DNA of 14,572 nucleotides from NCBI GenBank assembly GCA_019911785.1, contig JAIOJM010000120.1, positions 1 to 14,572 on the forward strand, in the 5' to 3' direction. The stretch comes from Sulfuricella sp. (GTDB taxonomy: Bacteria > Pseudomonadota > Gammaproteobacteria > Burkholderiales > Sulfuricellaceae). How positions within the stretch are numbered: the first letter of the stretch is position 1; each line of letters begins with the position of its first letter. Shown here piece after piece: positions 14,301 to 14,572 of this stretch. The notes below the pieces were generated by a model. The model did not search any database. It was not told the origin of the DNA and worked only from the letters and a program-made list of their open reading frames with translations. The position numbers and the translations under genes are program-made.

Positions 14301-14572
14301 GAAACCAGCCGTGGAAGGTGTTGATGGTGATGCCGGGCTGGGCGGAGAGGAAGATTTCGAACAGGCTGCGGGCGCGGGGCAGCAGGGACTCGATTTCATG
14401 CTCCGGAACAGCGCGCTCGCGCAGAAAGGCTCGCACCTCCTCGTCCGGCGCCAGCGCCAGCAGGCGCAGCCAGTCGCGCAGGCGCGCCGCCATTTCCTGC
14501 GCCGCCTTGCGGGTGAAGGTGATCGCCAGGATTTCGGACGGCGCCGCCCCGGCCAGCAGCAGGCGCACGATG
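11371..14572 (-). CDS. addA: UvrD/RecB-like helicase-nuclease, AddA type (N terminus cut by window edge)
   Basis: This large superfamily-1 helicase with a C-terminal nuclease domain probably works in double-strand break repair with an AddB-like partner. The visible 1066 residues lack only the N terminus, with the Walker A motif, beyond the window. Motifs in order: TFTRKAAQEM (Ia), NTFHGWF (Ic), DEFQDTN (Walker B, 13468-13488), LVGDPKQAIYRFRRAD (III), LQQNVSRRS (IV), TIHGSKGLE (V) and LLYVAMTRAR (VI). The C-terminal part shows RLHALLEW, RRLDRL and WILDFK (LDFK at 11530-11541), a RecB-type PD-(D/E)XK nuclease. The later YxxxMxxY segment (YLGVMREY) has V where AddA nucleases usually have Q. No Fe-S cysteine set is seen. 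The first codon in the window reads on from outside; the GTG at 14568 is not a real start. The name addA is by type; other UvrD-nuclease families are possible. Confidence 0.85.
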   Translation of the reverse strand, partial: IVRLLLAGAAPSEILAITFTRKAAQEMAARLRDWLRLLALAPDEEVRAFLRERAVPEHEIESLLPRARSLFEIFLSAQPGITINTFHGWFLQLLQRAPLDSGAGGDWGLLDQTSALLEEAWQLFAEELQSDPGSEAAQALDFLFTEYGLHNTRSLLLDFVAKRAEWWAYTQGAEDAAAFAAEALRRDLAVEPERDVLAELFADSRLAADAEEFAGWLERGTATDLKNVTKLREALAGSDFESFCLVFLTGEGEPRKREYTKALAGRLGEAGAARFLDLHRALSSLLREAKEQLAAQAAYRFNRAGLRCGAGLLAAYQRLKEERRVVDFTDVEWRVHQMLNRSDHAEYMQYKLDCRYRHILLDEFQDTNPLQWQIMRSWLDASTGAGSAPTVFLVGDPKQAIYRFRRADARLFGIAADFLEQGYGAARLQQNVSRRSAPPVLEAVNRLFGQEAEFTGFELHQAHHAEIPGRVEVLPLAQDDKEESAEAPPSVMVLRDPLTEAVEEEEDQRVEREARQLAERIGAMVGTWQIATENGAGRPAEFRDILLLKRSRTRLEIYERALRAARIPYVSSRQGGLLDTLECADLTALLTFLITPFADLCLAQALRSPLFGCSDDDLMALAREPDGSWWARLHAVAGRALSSPALRRALGLLQGWLALTDTLPVHDLLDRIYFEGDLLQRYAAAVPEAMRGAVQANLHAFMELALNVDSGRYPSLPKFINQLQQLRRAAAQEAPDEGIVGDAGNAVRILTIHGSKGLESPVVWLLDAQASPRNERGYRAVLDWPPESPKPQHFFLYAGKRERAAQWQPVFDAEAQLERREDLNLLYVAMTRARQALIVSGSESTRKSEESWHGKIRNALTREETGEEAGETCELGQMPQLPAGAAQPEAAPPPVFPTHAAPVIPTGKRISQRQTEAQRYGIRLHALLEWIAPPAPVLDRAWMQDRLEVNDAEFDALWQDALHLTQAPHLQRFFDPACYVNAWKEVPYRTASGESRRLDRLVEFEDSVWILDFKAAERAEEGNLEACAAPYLGVMREYLAAMRGVFSPKVVRAVLVFGNGLVFEID

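Noticed and set aside
1..14572. CRISPR array, tRNA or rRNA genes
   Set aside because: No regularly spaced direct repeats and no tRNA-like or rRNA-like sequence were seen on reading both strands.

Overview
The window looks like a chromosome segment of a betaproteobacterium, most likely a chemolithotrophic member of the Nitrosomonadales/Gallionellales type. This rests on GC-rich housekeeping genes, the proteobacterial synteny radC-rpmB-rpmG divergent from coaBC-dut, and a membrane-bound [NiFe] hydrogenase next to a nickel permease. Taxonomy is inferred from gene style and order, not from a marker gene.

Layout. 1-362 (minus) is the start of a Tat-exported [NiFe]-hydrogenase small subunit, cut by the window edge. 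A divergent AT-rich control region (363-520) separates it from a NiCoT-family nickel transporter (521-1369), followed by corA (1428-2486) and an MscS-type channel (2545-3813). A perfect 16-bp-stem bidirectional terminator (3842-3877) ends this block. The minus-strand unit radC, rpmB, rpmG (5086 to 3907) faces the divergent coaBC-dut operon (5124-6781). Two related hairpins follow dut, then a small secreted Gly/Met-rich protein (6906-7256, minus) and a Mut7-C PIN-like nuclease (7320-7820).

From about 7.86 to 11.36 kb the window is accessory DNA: a brnT-brnA toxin-antitoxin pair, an AbrB-type antitoxin with a VapC-like PIN toxin, a 578-bp palindromic MITE-like element starting at the vapC stop codon, and then the most interesting part, the remains of an integron. 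An N-terminal fragment of an integron integrase (minus, 9865-9998, carrying a 1-nt frameshift) lies beside a recombination core site (GTTATGC, 10049-10055). The core is followed on the plus strand by one AT-richer gene cassette whose stop codon lies inside a well-formed attC site (11294-11360). The cassette encodes a 408-residue protein of unknown function with a C-terminal R-N-x3-H motif typical of HEPN ribonucleases, so a toxin or phage-defence role is a reasonable hypothesis. The attC ends 10 bp from the stop codon of a large minus-strand AddA/RecB-like helicase-nuclease that runs off the right edge.

How the genes fit together: the left end serves hydrogen oxidation and nickel supply plus ion and osmotic homeostasis; the middle is core housekeeping (ribosomal proteins, CoA synthesis, dUTP removal); the right is an accessory zone of toxin-antitoxin modules, repeats and a fossil integron beside a DNA-repair gene.
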